The notes under the pieces are model-generated. The model had not been told where the DNA came from. It saw only the letters and a list, made by a program, of their open reading frames with translations, and ran no database searches. This document shows, piece after piece, positions 4,891 to 6,414 of a stretch of 6,414 nt of DNA; within the stretch, counting starts at the first letter, position 1, and each line of letters starts with the position of its first letter. The stretch is from Blastocatellia bacterium UBA7656 (GTDB lineage Bacteria > Acidobacteriota > Blastocatellia > UBA7656): positions 1 to 6,414 of the forward strand of contig DLHY01000172.1 of assembly GCA_002483445.1 (NCBI GenBank), in the 5' to 3' direction. The translations under genes and the position numbers were made by a program.

Positions 4891-6414
4891 GCGACAGACC
4901 GCACAATTCGCATATCGACGACGACCCTGCCGAAATACTCAAGTCTTCCGGCAACATTCGCTCGCGCGATGAAGTCGTCGAAAGCGTCGTGCGCCTCTAT
5001 GATGAAGACGACGCCATCTCTTCCGAAAGTGAAGAGCATCAACTCCGTCGATTGATTCAGGCGCTTCGCAATCGCAAAGGCCGCTTCGGATTGATATTCG
5101 CCGTCTCTAACGAAACGCCCCAGCGCAAAAGACTCTCTCATCAAATCAAGGAGAGTCTGCACGGTCAGCATCCCGTCGAAGTTCAAATCAACGAAGATGA
5201 CGAGAGCCTGCTCGATAAACTTCTCAGCGCGCCCCGTGCGCCCGAACCGTTGATAGTCTACGGGCTGGAAAATCTGCTTCCTTCGACAGACAAAACGAAG
5301 GAGCGGCGCGAACAAACGCTTGCCGAGTTGCAGATGCGAAGAGAACAGTTTCGCAATCTCGGAAGGCCGCTCCTGCTCTGGATGCCTGAGTATGTCTACA
5401 CGATGATAGGCCAGCAGGCCGTTGATTTCTGGAGTTGGCAGGGCGGCGCGTTTTTCTTCACCGCGCCTTATGCGGAAAGGGCGAGGATGGCTCAGGAACT
5501 TGGGTGGACTCCGAGCCGCATCAGCAGTCTACCCGACCTCAGACAGTTCGTTTTTAACTTCGAAGGGCGCGAAGCAGAAATAGAAAAGCTGCTCGACACT
5601 TTGCGCCGGGGCGAAAGCGCGTTGATTTATGGCATGGCGGGGATGGGCAAAAGCTCGCTCGCGCTTTATCTGGCGAAAAATCTGATCGATGATTATCCGG
5701 ATGCGCAGTTGTTCATCTCGCTCAGAGGATCGGAGGATGCTTTGCGTTCGGCGGCGGACGGTTTGCGCGAAGTCGTACTTGCGTTTCGCCCCAATGAGCG
5801 ATTGCCGGATGAAGTCTCGACGCTTGCGGCTTATTATCGCGCAACGCTTCAAAACAAGCGGGCCGTGATCGTAATCAACGGCGTTCCTCAGCAAACCGCG
5901 ACTTTGTTTCTGCCGCCGAGCGGATCAATCATCATCATGACTTCGCGCGAGAGGTTCACCCTTCCCAACACGACGCCTTTCGAGATGGCCGGACTCAGCG
6001 CGGACGAAGCGCGAAAATTGTTGATGAGGATCGCGCCGCGCATCAGTCAGTTCGCCGATGAGATAGCTGAACTGTGCGGGTATGTGCCGCTGGCATTGCG
6101 GCTGGCGGCCTGCGCGCTGGCTCATAACAGAGAGCTTGAGCCTGAAGAGTTGATCGAGCGATTGGAAAAAAAGCGAACAGGCGCGGATTTGATCGAAGCG
6201 TCGCTCGGTTTGAATTACGATCTGCTCGAAGAAGATTTGAAACGCTGCTGGCGGATGCTCGCGGTCTTTCCCTCTTCGTTCGATGATGAAGCGGGCGCAG
6301 CCGTGCTGGGGCTTGAGGCGGACGCCGGGAAAGTTTCGCTAACGGAGCTTGAGAGTCATTGCCTGCTGGAATGGAATCACGAAACGGAGCGTTATTATCT
6401 GCACGATCTGGCGC
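4887..6414 (+). CDS. STAND NTPase of NB-ARC type, 3' end beyond the window
   Basis: An open frame of 509 codons plus one base, with no stop before the edge. The ATG is within the ATGA overlap; the nearest AGGAG (4861-4865) is too far away, so translational coupling is likely. Residues 60-191 form an N-terminal alpha/beta domain: strands FGLIFAVSN, VEVQIN, EPLIVYGLENL and RPLLLWMPEYVY, then DFWSWQGGAFFF, but no nucleotide loop. After a linker (FEGREAEIEKLL) comes the NB-ARC: Walker A GMAGMGKSS (249-257), kinase-2 VIVINGV (327-333), sensor GSIIIMTSRER (346-356), GLPLAL-like CGYVPLALRLA (397-407), LKRCWRMLAVFPSSFD (451-466), and an MHD-like LHDLA (505-509). Kinase-2 lacks the usual Asp pair. STAND proteins act as ATP-gated switches that assemble on sensing a trigger; C-terminal repeats probably follow outside the window. 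Confidence 0.88.
   Translation, partial: MSDRPHNSHIDDDPAEILKSSGNIRSRDEVVESVVRLYDEDDAISSESEEHQLRRLIQALRNRKGRFGLIFAVSNETPQRKRLSHQIKESLHGQHPVEVQINEDDESLLDKLLSAPRAPEPLIVYGLENLLPSTDKTKERREQTLAELQMRREQFRNLGRPLLLWMPEYVYTMIGQQAVDFWSWQGGAFFFTAPYAERARMAQELGWTPSRISSLPDLRQFVFNFEGREAEIEKLLDTLRRGESALIYGMAGMGKSSLALYLAKNLIDDYPDAQLFISLRGSEDALRSAADGLREVVLAFRPNERLPDEVSTLAAYYRATLQNKRAVIVINGVPQQTATLFLPPSGSIIIMTSRERFTLPNTTPFEMAGLSADEARKLLMRIAPRISQFADEIAELCGYVPLALRLAACALAHNRELEPEELIERLEKKRTGADLIEASLGLNYDLLEEDLKRCWRMLAVFPSSFDDEAGAAVLGLEADAGKVSLTELESHCLLEWNHETERYYLHDLA

Noticed and set aside
4857..5315. A 152-codon minus-strand frame across the ATPase-STAND junction
   Set aside because: The plus strand carries two coupled genes here, and the antisense product shows no domain.

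Overview
This window is bacterial chromosomal DNA of moderately high GC with dense gene packing. The style of the proteins suggests Acidobacteriota, perhaps Blastocatellia: a long TPR-rich lytic transglycosylase, a paired AAA-type ATPase and STAND NTPase, and a short intergenic heptamer array. This is an inference from general resemblance; no marker gene is present to fix the taxonomy.

Region 1 (1-954). A minus-strand toxin-antitoxin operon: a 78-residue AbrB/MazE-like antitoxin (598-834) followed, with an 11-nt overlap, by a Doc/Fic-fold toxin (216-608). A doubtful 66-codon ORF overlaps the end of doc. A perfect 36-bp direct repeat (19-54 and 872-907), with weaker similarity continuing beyond it, brackets the whole module. 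The right copy lies in the antitoxin leader, where a 14-codon upstream ORF ends in an ATGA overlap with the antitoxin start. The toxin has Gly where the Doc/Fic loop normally has an acidic metal ligand.

Region 2 (955-3415). Divergent from the TA operon, a good sigma70-type promoter (955-983) drives an 800-residue secreted lytic transglycosylase with a signal peptide, an alpha-helical TPR-like superhelix and a C-terminal SLT catalytic domain. Its likely job is peptidoglycan cleavage in the periplasm.

Region 3 (3416-3537). The intergenic gap holds an array of 7-nt units arranged as a 24-bp perfect hairpin with a 17-nt loop. An extended -10 element lies directly after it, so the gap probably combines the end of the transglycosylase transcript with the start of the next.

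Region 4 (3538-6414). A two-gene operon: a 450-residue AAA-type P-loop ATPase, then, through an ATGA stop/start overlap, a STAND NTPase of the NB-ARC type whose 3' end lies outside the window. The STAND protein carries a conserved-looking N-terminal domain of about 200 residues that resembles a P-loop fold lacking its nucleotide-binding loop, and a complete NB-ARC motif series except for a degenerate Walker B. This coupled pair is the best candidate here for an undescribed signalling or conflict (defence-like) system, but nothing in the window proves its function.
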